64,000 bases of DNA from CAIQPS01 sp963843455 (GTDB lineage: Bacteria > Actinomycetota > Thermoleophilia > RBG-16-64-13). How positions within the stretch are numbered: the first letter of the stretch is position 1; every line of letters begins with the position of its first letter. The notes under the pieces were generated by a model, which saw only the letters and a list, made by a program, of their open reading frames with translations, did not search any database and had not been told where the DNA came from. Position numbers and translations under genes: made by a program. This document shows, in pieces, positions 43,175 to 51,049 of the stretch. The stretch covers positions 310,001 through 374,000 of the forward strand of contig CAWJKE010000010.1 of the NCBI GenBank assembly GCA_963843455.1, given 5' to 3'.

Positions 43175-43880
43175 TCTGATCCCCTTGCTCTGTACCCACT
43201 GCGGGCTTTCTTTGGCGGGAGGAGACGAGGCGGCTCTGTTCGTCTGCCCCGGCTGTGGCCAGGTCCACGAAGTGGAAGAGACCGGACTCATCCCCTTTGC
43301 CGCCTTCACCGCGGCGATCACCACTGAGCTTGCGGTGTCGGGGCCGGCCCACTATCTCGCGGTCTGGCGGCTGTCGCCGGATGTCACCGTTCCGGACGAC
43401 CCGATCTGGGAGCACATCCGCAGGGTGGCGGCCCCCGGTCCGGCATATCTCTACGTGCCTGCCTTCTCGATGATGCGATCGGTGGTCCAGCGGGTCGGGG
43501 TGAGACTCACCGAGGTGCAGCCTCTACTCCAGCTCGCGTCCGGTGCGCCTGCGGAGCCCGGCCGGTGGCCCGTCCTGGCCGAGGCCTTGCCGGGAGTATC
43601 CTCACTGCCTGCCGGGCAGGACGGTTCACGCGACGCCGACGCACCCGGTTTCGAGACCGTCTCTCCCGTGCTCATCGGGCGGAAAGAGGCGTGGGGGTTG
43701 GCCCGTTTCGTGTACATGGCCATCGAAGCGCGAGAGGCGCGCGACTTGGGTGCGGCCGATCTGTGCCTGGAGCCGGGAGAGGAGGAGCTCGTGTTTCTTC
43801 CGGCCGTCTGGGATCCTCGCTATATCCACGAATCCAACTGGAGATTGCTTCTTCGCGAGTTCGATGGTCTGGTAGCGTAG
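43098..43880 (+). CDS. Zinc-ribbon protein of unknown function (cluster member 2)
   Basis: The only ATG in frame, 43098, lies 77 bases inside the previous gene; a TTG at 43185 directly before CTHCGLSLAGG is a more natural start. The N-terminal zinc ribbon CTHCG with CPGCGQVHE is followed by about 200 residues that include LAVWRLSPDVTVPDDPIWEH and EELVFLPAVWDPRYIHESNW. No family recognised. Its position after the two-ribbon membrane protein suggests a partner in the same complex. Confidence 0.5.
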   Translation: MWLRSYWCSGPPGAGRWNTTSPFPVDLIPLLCTHCGLSLAGGDEAALFVCPGCGQVHEVEETGLIPFAAFTAAITTELAVSGPAHYLAVWRLSPDVTVPDDPIWEHIRRVAAPGPAYLYVPAFSMMRSVVQRVGVRLTEVQPLLQLASGAPAEPGRWPVLAEALPGVSSLPAGQDGSRDADAPGFETVSPVLIGRKEAWGLARFVYMAIEAREARDLGAADLCLEPGEEELVFLPAVWDPRYIHESNWRLLLREFDGLVA

Positions 43881-43926
43881 AGTCGCGGCACGGCGCGGGG
43901 GCGCCGGCGAGAAGAAAGGGGAGACG

Positions 43927-44442
43927 GTGGCTGGGATAGACGATCGTATCGAGGAGAGCAAGAACTGGTTCGAGCGGATGGCCGAGCACATCCCAGGGTA
44001 CAAAGGCTATAAGGAGAAGGAGCTGCGCCGCGAGGCCGACCATACCCAGAGGCTCTACCTGGCGGAGCGTCTCGACTCGGTGGTGGCCAAACTCGACGGC
44101 GTCAAGCTCGATCTGGTCAATCGCGGCGATCTGGAGAAACTGGGGCCGATCGACGTCACTATGCGCAAGCTGCGCGCGGTGACCGACCGCATCCGGTACG
44201 CCGACTATGGACACGCGGGCCTGTTCGACACCGACAAGGTGGACGAGCCCGTGCTCGACCAGCTCTACCAGTTCGACATGCAACTCACCACGGGCGCCGG
44301 CGAGATCGAGACCCTCGCTGCGGCGCTCAGCGCGGACAGCCCTTCTCTCAAGAGCGACCTCGCCATACTAGAAGACAAGATAGAGGCGCTGGGGACCCAG
44401 TTCTCCGAGCGGGAACATCTCATCACCGGAGCAGGGAGGTAA
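43927..44442 (+). CDS. Coiled-coil hypothetical protein (cluster member 3)
   Basis: 171 residues from GTG 43927 (AAAGGGGAGAC upstream). Mostly helical and charged: IEESKNWFERMAEHIPG at the start, then long heptad-like segments (LYLAERLDSVVAKLDGVKLD and LKSDLAILEDKIEALGTQ). It resembles small soluble coiled-coil proteins found beside SPFH or PspA-type membrane systems, but I do not recognise the family. Ends 3 bases before the SPFH gene. Confidence 0.6.
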   Translation: MAGIDDRIEESKNWFERMAEHIPGYKGYKEKELRREADHTQRLYLAERLDSVVAKLDGVKLDLVNRGDLEKLGPIDVTMRKLRAVTDRIRYADYGHAGLFDTDKVDEPVLDQLYQFDMQLTTGAGEIETLAAALSADSPSLKSDLAILEDKIEALGTQFSEREHLITGAGR

Positions 44443-44445
44443 TCG

Positions 44446-45609
44446 ATGGCACTGATGGACCTCATCGAGTTCGTCGACGAGCAGGGTGCAGAGATGGTCC
44501 ACCGTATCCCCGAGCAGGGCTCGGGCGAGTTCAAGGTGGGCTCGCAACTGATCGTCCGCGAGAACCAGTGGGCGGTGTTCTTCCGCGACGGCAAGGCATA
44601 CGACGTCTTCGGAGCGGGCCGGCACACTCTGGCCACGCAGAACATCCCCCTGCTGACGGCGGTGATCACGACGCCCTTGTTCGGCGACACTCCGTTCCGG
44701 TCGGAGGTGTTCTTCGTCAGCCAGCGCACGTTCACCGACCTCAAATGGGGCACCGCGGAGCCCATCCTGTTCCGGGATTCCGAGTTCAAGATGATCCGGC
44801 TGCGCGCGAACGGGATCTACACGTTCCAGATCACCGATCCCAAGCTGTTCGTGGTCAAGATCGTCGGCACCAGGGGTATCTTCACGAACTATCAGATCGA
44901 GGATTTCCTGCGCGGCGTCATCATCGGCCGCTTGGCCGACATCCTCGGCGAGACGCTCGACTCCGTGCTCGACCTGCCCCGTTACTTCGACGAGCTCGGC
45001 GCGGGTCTCAAGGCGCGCATCCGCGATGACCTGGCCCAGTACGGCCTGGCGATGGTGGACTTTGTCATCAACGCCATCACGCCGCCCGACGAAGTGCAGA
45101 AGCGCATCGACGAGCGCTCCGGCATGGAAGCCGTGGGCGGCATGGACCGGTACTTCCAGTTCAAAGCCGCGCAGGCCATCGGCGACCTGGCCAAAGGAGG
45201 CGCAGGCGGGGCGGGCGGCGCAGGCGGAGAAGGCGAAGGAGGCGGCGGAAGCACCATCGGGACGGCCGCGGCCGCCGGTCTCGGCCTGGGCGCCGGCGCC
45301 GGCCTAGGGATGATGATCCCCGGGATGCTGCAGCAGGCAATGGCCGGCGGGGCGCAGCCAAAAGTGCGCTGCCCCAACTGCAAGGAGGACGTTCCCTTCG
45401 GCAGCAAGTTCTGTCCCAACTGCGGCCACGACCTGAGCGGCACGGCCAAATGTTCGAACTGCGGTGCCACCGTCCCTGCGGACTCCAAATTCTGCCCCAC
45501 TTGCGGGAACCAGATGGGTGGCGCAGCCCCCGCCGCGCCTGCCGCCGCCGAGGCGCCCGAAGCCACAGCCGAAGAGGGCGCCCCGAAGGCCGAGGACGAC
45601 AAAAAGTGA
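44446..45609 (+). CDS. SPFH/band-7-family protein with two C-terminal zinc ribbons (cluster member 4)
   Basis: 387 residues. The SPFH-type domain (often labelled virion core protein/YdjI) is clear: ENQWAVFFRDGKAYDVFGAG, TRGIFTNYQIEDFLRGVI, then LAQYGLAMVDFVINAITPP. A Gly/Ala-rich hinge of about 70 residues follows, then two zinc ribbons (CPNCKEDVPFGSKFCPNC and CSNCGATVPADSKFCPTC). SPFH proteins form rings or scaffolds on membranes. The stop overlaps the next start by one base (TGATG), so the DUF2207 partner is translationally coupled. Confidence 0.8.
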   Translation: MALMDLIEFVDEQGAEMVHRIPEQGSGEFKVGSQLIVRENQWAVFFRDGKAYDVFGAGRHTLATQNIPLLTAVITTPLFGDTPFRSEVFFVSQRTFTDLKWGTAEPILFRDSEFKMIRLRANGIYTFQITDPKLFVVKIVGTRGIFTNYQIEDFLRGVIIGRLADILGETLDSVLDLPRYFDELGAGLKARIRDDLAQYGLAMVDFVINAITPPDEVQKRIDERSGMEAVGGMDRYFQFKAAQAIGDLAKGGAGGAGGAGGEGEGGGGSTIGTAAAAGLGLGAGAGLGMMIPGMLQQAMAGGAQPKVRCPNCKEDVPFGSKFCPNCGHDLSGTAKCSNCGATVPADSKFCPTCGNQMGGAAPAAPAAAEAPEATAEEGAPKAEDDKK

Positions 45610-47489
45610 TGTCTTCGCGCCGCACCACACTCCAGGGGCGGCCGAGGTTCCCGGGCTGCGTCGTCGGCCCCGGCCTGCTGGTCTTGCTGTGCACTCTTGC
45701 CGCTTCGCTCGTCCTGCTGGCCTCCCCGGCCCAGGCACAGGCGAAGGAATGGAGTATCGACAACTTCGACGCGACGCTCAACGTGCTGCAGAACGGCAAC
45801 GCGGTCGTCGACGAGAAGGTCACGTTCAACTTCACCGGCAACTTCCACTACGTAACCCGTTCCATCCCCACCGACAATATGGAAGGCATGACCGATATCC
45901 AGGTCTTGGACGCCAACGGCCAAGCGCTGCCCCAGGGCGACGGACCGGGTACTTTCAGTGTGGCCACGCAGAGCAATCGCAAGATCATCCAGGTGAACTT
46001 CGACCTCACCGACACCTCGGCCACGTGGACGTTCCATTACGTGGCCCACAGCGTCGTCATGTTCTTCGACCAGGGTGACGAGGTGCGCTGGTATGCGTTC
46101 GACGCCGAAACCCCGGTGCCCATCGGCGCCGCCAGGGTGACGGTCAAGTTGCCGGATTCGGTGCCCGCCGACAAGATGACCCAGGCCGTTCTGACCGGCG
46201 ACTCGGTGCAGACGACTGTGACGTCCCCGGCGCCATCGACGATGGTCTACGAAGCCGCGGACATCCCCGCATACACCCAGTTCTGGATCGTGATCGGATT
46301 CCCCAAGGACGTCGTCAACTACACGTGGACCACCCGCCGCGTCGGCGCCTTTCTGCTACCCAAGGTAGGGCTTGCTCTTCCCATCTTTGCATTCCTGGGG
46401 ATGTTCTTGATGTGGCGACGCAGGGGGCGTGACGAACCGTCCAAAGCATATGCGAGCTACGTGAGCGAGCCTCCGTCAAATCTGTCTCCGGGCTTGGTCG
46501 GCGCGCTCATCGACGAGAAGGTCGACACCAAAGAGGTCATCGCCACGATCGTCGATCTGGCCAGACGCGGCTACCTGGAGATCACCGACACCAAGGACGA
46601 CGGCAGCCACGCGCGGCCGGAGACCATCTTCACCCGAACCAAGTCTCTCGACGATCTCAAGGGTTTCGAGCGGAGCGTCGCCGACTCTCTGTTCGACGGC
46701 GGCCACCCCGACCAGGTGACCACCACGGAGCTGCGCAATCACTTCTACACCCACGTTCAACCCATCGTTGGGCAGGTCTACGACGAGGTAGTGACGGCAG
46801 GACTGTTCTTCCGCAATCCCAAGAGCGTGCGCGCCCGGTGGCTGGGCTACGGCTTCCTTTTCGCCGTCACGCTCGGCGTGCTGACTGCCATCTTCGCCTT
46901 CGCCGATATCGGCGGTTGGGGCTACTTCCTGTTCGGCTGCATCATCTCGGTGATCATCGTCTGGTGCTTTGCTCCCTTCATGCCGCAGCGGACTGCCACC
47001 GGAGCGCAAGAGCAGCGTAAGTGGGAGGCATTCCGCAACTACCTGCACGACCTCACCCGCTTCCAGGACTTGGAGTCGGCCCGGGCCAACTTCGACAAGT
47101 ACCTGCCCTACGCGATCGCCTTTGGCGTCGAACGGCAATGGGTGCGCAGATTCGAAGGCCTGAACGTTCCTCCGCCGACCTGGTATCACCCGCCGATCTT
47201 CCTCCCGGTTCCCATGGGAGGAGGCCCTGTCGACACCGGTCCTATCGGAATGGGCGGTCTGGGGGGCGGGGTCGGTGGAGGCGTTTCGAGTCTTCCCGGA
47301 GGCGGTTTCAGCCTCGACACGATCTCGGATGGGCTGTTCAACAGTCTTGGGCACGTGTCGAGCGTGCTGACCTCGGCTCCGTCGAGCACCGGCTCGAGCC
47401 GTGGAGCCTTTGGCGGCGGCTTTTCCGGAGGCGGTTTTGGCGGCGGCTTTTCCGGAGGCGGTGGCGGAGGCGGCTTCGGGGCCGGATAG
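45609..47489 (+). CDS. DUF2207 membrane protein with Gly-rich tail (cluster member 5)
   Basis: 626 residues. Signal peptide near residues 15-38 (LLVLLCTLAASLVLLASPAQ), extracytoplasmic DUF2207 beta domain (IDNFDATLNVLQNGNAVVDE, FTGNFHYVTRSIPTDN), one membrane helix near 240-260, a cytoplasmic winged-helix-like region (DTKEVIATIVDLARRGYLEI), two more helices near 415-460, and a C-terminus that is a tandem Gly-rich repeat (GGGFSGGGFGGGFSGGG). The repeats are direct DNA repeats within the gene near 47409-47465. Function of DUF2207 is not known to me; often found near SPFH proteins. Confidence 0.8.
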   Translation: MSSRRTTLQGRPRFPGCVVGPGLLVLLCTLAASLVLLASPAQAQAKEWSIDNFDATLNVLQNGNAVVDEKVTFNFTGNFHYVTRSIPTDNMEGMTDIQVLDANGQALPQGDGPGTFSVATQSNRKIIQVNFDLTDTSATWTFHYVAHSVVMFFDQGDEVRWYAFDAETPVPIGAARVTVKLPDSVPADKMTQAVLTGDSVQTTVTSPAPSTMVYEAADIPAYTQFWIVIGFPKDVVNYTWTTRRVGAFLLPKVGLALPIFAFLGMFLMWRRRGRDEPSKAYASYVSEPPSNLSPGLVGALIDEKVDTKEVIATIVDLARRGYLEITDTKDDGSHARPETIFTRTKSLDDLKGFERSVADSLFDGGHPDQVTTTELRNHFYTHVQPIVGQVYDEVVTAGLFFRNPKSVRARWLGYGFLFAVTLGVLTAIFAFADIGGWGYFLFGCIISVIIVWCFAPFMPQRTATGAQEQRKWEAFRNYLHDLTRFQDLESARANFDKYLPYAIAFGVERQWVRRFEGLNVPPPTWYHPPIFLPVPMGGGPVDTGPIGMGGLGGGVGGGVSSLPGGGFSLDTISDGLFNSLGHVSSVLTSAPSSTGSSRGAFGGGFSGGGFGGGFSGGGGGGGFGAG

Positions 47490-47510
47490 CGGCGAGCCAG
47501 GAGGGGCGAG

Positions 47511-48143
47511 ATGCGCTCAAGGATAATCGGGATCGTTCTCATAATCGTGAGCCTGGGCATCGATGCCTGGCTGGCGGCCGGATTGGCGTCCGGGGCACGG
47601 AGCACTGGGGTCGCCCTGGGGTTCGTGTTCTTCTCGCTCCCGTTCCTGGCCGTTGGCATCTATCTTCTCCTGACCTCCAGGGGGGAGGTGAAGGCCGAGA
47701 GCAAGGCCGACAAGGAGAGGGCCATCCTCAACTCGGTGATGACTCGAGGCAAGGTCGGGATCGCCGACCTGGCCATCGAGGGAGACCTGACCCGCGACCA
47801 GGTGCGGGACTACATCTACGACATCATTGGCAAGGACCTCTTTCGGGGCTATGTGAACTGGGAGAAGGGTGAGCTGGTATCGGCCGAGGCCGCTCAGATC
47901 AAGGACGGGACGTGCCCGAACTGTGGCGGTCATCTGGAGCTGGCGGGTAAGGGGCTGGTCCGCTGCCCCTACTGCGGCACCGAGACCTACTTGTCGCCCC
48001 TCGTAGCCGCTCCAGTCGGGAGCGCGACACCGAAGCCTTCGACCGCAAACGCACCACCGGGAGGCGCGGCGCCACCGGGCGACAGCGGCGCGGAGGCCCC
48101 GCTCGCCCCGCCCGCGGTCGACAACCAACCCCCCAGCGCGTAG
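47511..48143 (+). CDS. Two-helix membrane protein with winged-helix-like and zinc-ribbon domains (cluster member 6)
   Basis: 210 residues, ATG after AGGAGGGG. Two membrane helices (residues 5-25 and 35-55), then a basic linker and a helical region that resembles a winged helix (GIADLAIEGDLTRDQVRDYI), then a zinc ribbon CPNCGGHLEL with CPYCGTETYLS and a Pro/Ala-rich tail. It closes the cluster; the next gene is a ModE-type regulator 10 bases further on. Like its neighbours it combines membrane insertion and zinc ribbon. Confidence 0.6.
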   Translation: MRSRIIGIVLIIVSLGIDAWLAAGLASGARSTGVALGFVFFSLPFLAVGIYLLLTSRGEVKAESKADKERAILNSVMTRGKVGIADLAIEGDLTRDQVRDYIYDIIGKDLFRGYVNWEKGELVSAEAAQIKDGTCPNCGGHLELAGKGLVRCPYCGTETYLSPLVAAPVGSATPKPSTANAPPGGAAPPGDSGAEAPLAPPAVDNQPPSA

Positions 48144-48152
48144 GCGAGCCAC

Positions 48153-48533
48153 GTGCGTCTAGACTACAAGATATGGCTCGACTACCGAGGGAGGGCGTTC
48201 GGCGACGGGCCCGCCCGTCTGCTCGCGGGAGTCGAGCAATACGGGTCGCTCCGCAAGGCAGCCCAAGAGCTCGGCATGTCGTACAACAAGGCATGGCGCA
48301 TCCTCCACGCCGCCGAGCAGCGGCTGGGCTTCCCCCTTCTGGACCGCAGCGTCGGCGGCAGTCTGGGCGGCGGGTCGAACATCACTCCCGAGGCTCGGGA
48401 TCTCATGACTCGCTATCAAGCTCTGGCAGCCGAGGCCGGCGAGGTGCTCGATCAGGTGTTCCAGCGCCATTTTGCCGATTGGAAAGACCCGGTGCCTGCC
48501 GAGTCGCCGGTGGAGCCCCCGGCCGGAGCGTAG
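48153..48533 (+). CDS. ModE-type N-terminal winged-helix regulator
   Basis: 126 residues from GTG 48153. LysR-like HTH of ModE: GPARLLAGVEQYGSLRKAAQ, MSYNKAWRILHAAEQRLGFP, SNITPEARDLMTRYQAL. No TOBE/molybdate-binding domain follows, as in stand-alone ModE-like proteins. It may sense molybdate/tungstate supply for the AOR-type enzyme, or simply regulate neighbours; this is inferred. Confidence 0.75.
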   Translation: MRLDYKIWLDYRGRAFGDGPARLLAGVEQYGSLRKAAQELGMSYNKAWRILHAAEQRLGFPLLDRSVGGSLGGGSNITPEARDLMTRYQALAAEAGEVLDQVFQRHFADWKDPVPAESPVEPPAGA

Positions 48534-48559
48534 CCGTCGGCGCAGTCCGGGCGCGTCTT

Positions 48560-49585
48560 CTACAGGCTCACACCCAGGGCTGCTGCGTTCTTCTCGTACA
48601 GCAGGCTCTGCTCTGGCTGGCTCAGCTTCAGGCTGCCCAGGAAGTCCATGCACTCGCGCATGCTGTCGTAGGGGTGGTCGGTTCCGAGGAGGATGCGGTC
48701 CATTCCCAGAGCGTCCCTCGTGCAGTTGAAGGCGGCCGCCAGATAGTTCCCGCTCGTGGATACCCACATGTTCTCGCGCAGATAATCGCTCGGCTTGCGC
48801 TTGAGGGGCGGAGTAGCGCCCGTGTCGGCGACCACATGCGGGCGATTGTAGGCCCAGTCGATGCGCGCCATGAGGAACGGTAGGAACTCCCCGTAGTGCC
48901 CGAGGACCAGCTTGAGCTTGGGGAAGGCGTCGAAGGCCCCGCTGAGGACAAGCCGGTACATGACGAGCGCCGTCTCCACACCGAAGCCGAACGGCGGGCC
49001 GGCCAGAGCGACGCCGTAGGTGCGGAGCTCTTCCATCTTGGGCATGGTGGGGTGGAGATAGATAGGCGCATCCAGCTCCTCCGCCTTCGCCAAGATCGGC
49101 CAGTAGCGCTTGTCGTCGAGGTAGGTGTCGCCGTAGTTGCAGTGCGTCTTCCAGCCGATGAGACCCAGATCCGCGACCGACCGCTCCAGTTCTTTCACCG
49201 CTGCGTCCACATCGCGGATGGGAAGGGCGCAGTAGCCGCGGTAGCGATCGGGGTGAGCGGCGATCGCCTCTGCCAGCGCGTCGTTCGCTTCCCGGGCCAG
49301 CTTGACACTCTGGGTCGGTTCGAAGCGCTCGATTCCGGGCGAGGTGAGCGAGATCACGGCGACGTCGATGCCCGCCTCGTCCATGAGCTTCAGGCGGGGA
49401 GCTCCGAGCTCGAGCAGCTTGTCGATGATCACGTCCCCATACGGCTCGCCGCCGCCGGGGAAGTAAAAAAGACGGCGGTTCCTGCTCACCGGATCGTGCC
49501 GGAACTGGGGATAGCCTTCGTTCGCGTATAACGCGTCCACCCAGCTCTGAGTAGCGAAGTGGGTCTCGAAATCGATGGTCTTCAC
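48560..49585 (-). CDS. Amidohydrolase-2 family aromatic decarboxylase-like protein
   Basis: 341 residues of the ACMSD/resorcylate-decarboxylase branch: MKTIDFETHF with the metal ligands near the start, LIGWKTHCNYG, YLHPTMPKMEEL, VLGHYGEFLPFLMARID, and LLGTDHPYDSM. Members decarboxylate 2,6-dihydroxybenzoate, 2,3-dihydroxybenzoate or aminocarboxymuconate semialdehyde using a Zn or Mn. The exact substrate cannot be told. Convergent with the ModE-like gene and divergent from the FmdE gene. Confidence 0.78.
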   Translation of the reverse strand: MKTIDFETHFATQSWVDALYANEGYPQFRHDPVSRNRRLFYFPGGGEPYGDVIIDKLLELGAPRLKLMDEAGIDVAVISLTSPGIERFEPTQSVKLAREANDALAEAIAAHPDRYRGYCALPIRDVDAAVKELERSVADLGLIGWKTHCNYGDTYLDDKRYWPILAKAEELDAPIYLHPTMPKMEELRTYGVALAGPPFGFGVETALVMYRLVLSGAFDAFPKLKLVLGHYGEFLPFLMARIDWAYNRPHVVADTGATPPLKRKPSDYLRENMWVSTSGNYLAAAFNCTRDALGMDRILLGTDHPYDSMRECMDFLGSLKLSQPEQSLLYEKNAAALGVSL

Positions 49586-49693
49586 TGCGCGGCCCCCAGG
49601 TGACGGAGTGGTCGTGGCGGCGAGAGTTGCCTACTGTTCAGGATATCAATCGTGTGGGCTATACTCGCTCCTCTCCAGGAAAGGATCGATGCC

Positions 49694-50248
49694 ATGCGCA
49701 CGCTCGAAGAGGATCTCGCCGACGCTCGGGTCTACCACGGCCATCTCTGCCACGGGATGGTGATGGGGGTCCGGATGGCCCGCTACGGCTGCCGGTCGCT
49801 GGGGATAGAGGAGCCTCGCTCCTACCGCGACCTGGTGGTGTACGTCGAGATGGATCGCTGTGCCAGCGACGCCGTGGGCGTGGTCGCGGGAGTCACTCTC
49901 GGGCGCAGGCGGCTCAAATGGGTGGACTACGGGAAGATGGCCGCCACCTTCGTGGATCTGGCGACCGGCGGGGCGGTGCGGCTGGCGCCTCGGAAGGAAG
50001 TTCCCCACGCGCGGCGCGAGGACGATCCGCTTGTGCTCTGGAAGGATTGGGCCGACGAGGATCTTTTCAGTTGCACGCCGGTGACCATCGAGATCCCGCT
50101 ACAGGATCTGCCCGGGCGTCCCGTCCGCAGTGTCGAGTGCGCCGTGTGCGGCGAGACGGTCCAGGACTGCCGCGACATCGAGGTGGAGGGCGAGACTCTC
50201 TGCCGCGGCTGCGCGGGCGATGCCTACTATCAGATAGACGAAGGCTAA
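49694..50248 (+). CDS. FmdE-family protein with C-terminal zinc ribbon
   Basis: 184 residues. The family signature YHGHLCHGMVMGVRMARY is complete, followed by MDRCASDAVGVVAGVTLG. A C-terminal ribbon (CAVCGETVQDC and CRGC) is appended. FmdE was first seen beside formylmethanofuran dehydrogenase; stand-alone homologs are linked to molybdenum or tungsten enzymes. Its stop overlaps the convergent sigma factor stop by a few bases. Confidence 0.8.
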   Translation: MRTLEEDLADARVYHGHLCHGMVMGVRMARYGCRSLGIEEPRSYRDLVVYVEMDRCASDAVGVVAGVTLGRRRLKWVDYGKMAATFVDLATGGAVRLAPRKEVPHARREDDPLVLWKDWADEDLFSCTPVTIEIPLQDLPGRPVRSVECAVCGETVQDCRDIEVEGETLCRGCAGDAYYQIDEG

Positions 50249-50841
50249 GCCTCAGCCCACTCCGGAGCGAGCATATGCCGCAGCCGTTTGAGGGCGCGGA
50301 ACTGAAGCGCCTTTACTGCTCCCTCCGTCTTTCCCGTCATCTGCGCGACTTCGTGCACCGACAGATTGAAGAAGAACCGGCAGCCGACCACCTGGCGCTG
50401 CTCGGGGGTGAGTTGCATGACTGCCTGGTATAGGAACCGGCGGCGCTCGTCGAGGAGTAGGCTCCCTTCGGGGCCTTCGTCCGGGTCGGTGACCGCGAAG
50501 AGCTGGGCTTCGGGGTCGTCGACCTGGGGCAGTCTCTTCTTGCGGTAGTGGTCGATGACCGTGTTCTGCGCGATCGTGTAGAGCCAGGTGGAGAACTGGG
50601 CCGGGGAGGGCTCGTAGCGCCCGATAGCGGCGAAGGCCTTCTCAAAGATAGTGTTGGTGATGTCTTCCGCCTCCTGCGGGCCCGTGACGCGAGACGAGAC
50701 GAAACGCGATATCGGGGAGGAGTAGAGTCGGTAGAGATCGGCGAACGCGGAAGCGTCGAGATCCGCGGCCTGCCGGGCCAGGGATCCGACTTCAACACGG
50801 GTAGGCGGCCGCGGGTCCGTGGCTGTGGTCGAAGGACTCAT
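50245..50841 (-). CDS. ECF-type RNA polymerase sigma factor
   Basis: 198 residues. Region 2 motif: DITNTIFEKAFAAIGRYEP, FSTWLYTIAQNTVIDHYRKK. Region 4: LTPEQRQVVGCRFFFNLSVH, EVAQMTGKTEGAVKALQFRA. No anti-sigma gene follows in this window. It probably answers an envelope or stress signal; VanW and UppP cell-wall genes are nearby but not obviously linked. Confidence 0.85.
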   Translation of the reverse strand: MSPSTTATDPRPPTRVEVGSLARQAADLDASAFADLYRLYSSPISRFVSSRVTGPQEAEDITNTIFEKAFAAIGRYEPSPAQFSTWLYTIAQNTVIDHYRKKRLPQVDDPEAQLFAVTDPDEGPEGSLLLDERRRFLYQAVMQLTPEQRQVVGCRFFFNLSVHEVAQMTGKTEGAVKALQFRALKRLRHMLAPEWAEA

Positions 50842-50962
50842 ACCAGGGATATCGGCCTCGCCGGCAGCCGCCTTGAGCAGCCGGGACCACGATGCGCGGG
50901 CCCCGGGCGACGAGGCTGTGACCGCGGCGCGCGGGGCGGGTGACGCTGCCGGGATGTGAAAC

Positions 50963-50990
50963 GGGGCGGCGGCCCTACGGCCGCCGCCCC
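50963..50990 (-). terminator. Rho-independent terminator downstream of the VanW-like gene
   Basis: Perfect 12-base arms GGGGCGGCGGCC and GGCCGCCGCCCC around CTAC. On the minus strand the hairpin is followed by GTTTCACAT, a short T-rich tail, about 60 bases past the vanW stop. Confidence 0.65.
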
Positions 50991-51049
50991 GCGCTCAGAG
51001 GCTTATTCCTCCGCGCCAGGCCGAGGTGATCAGCCCCGGGCTGCCAGGC

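Noticed and set aside
47409..47465. Direct repeats that could be an array
   Set aside because: They encode the Gly-rich tail of the DUF2207 protein and keep the frame; no spacers as in CRISPR.
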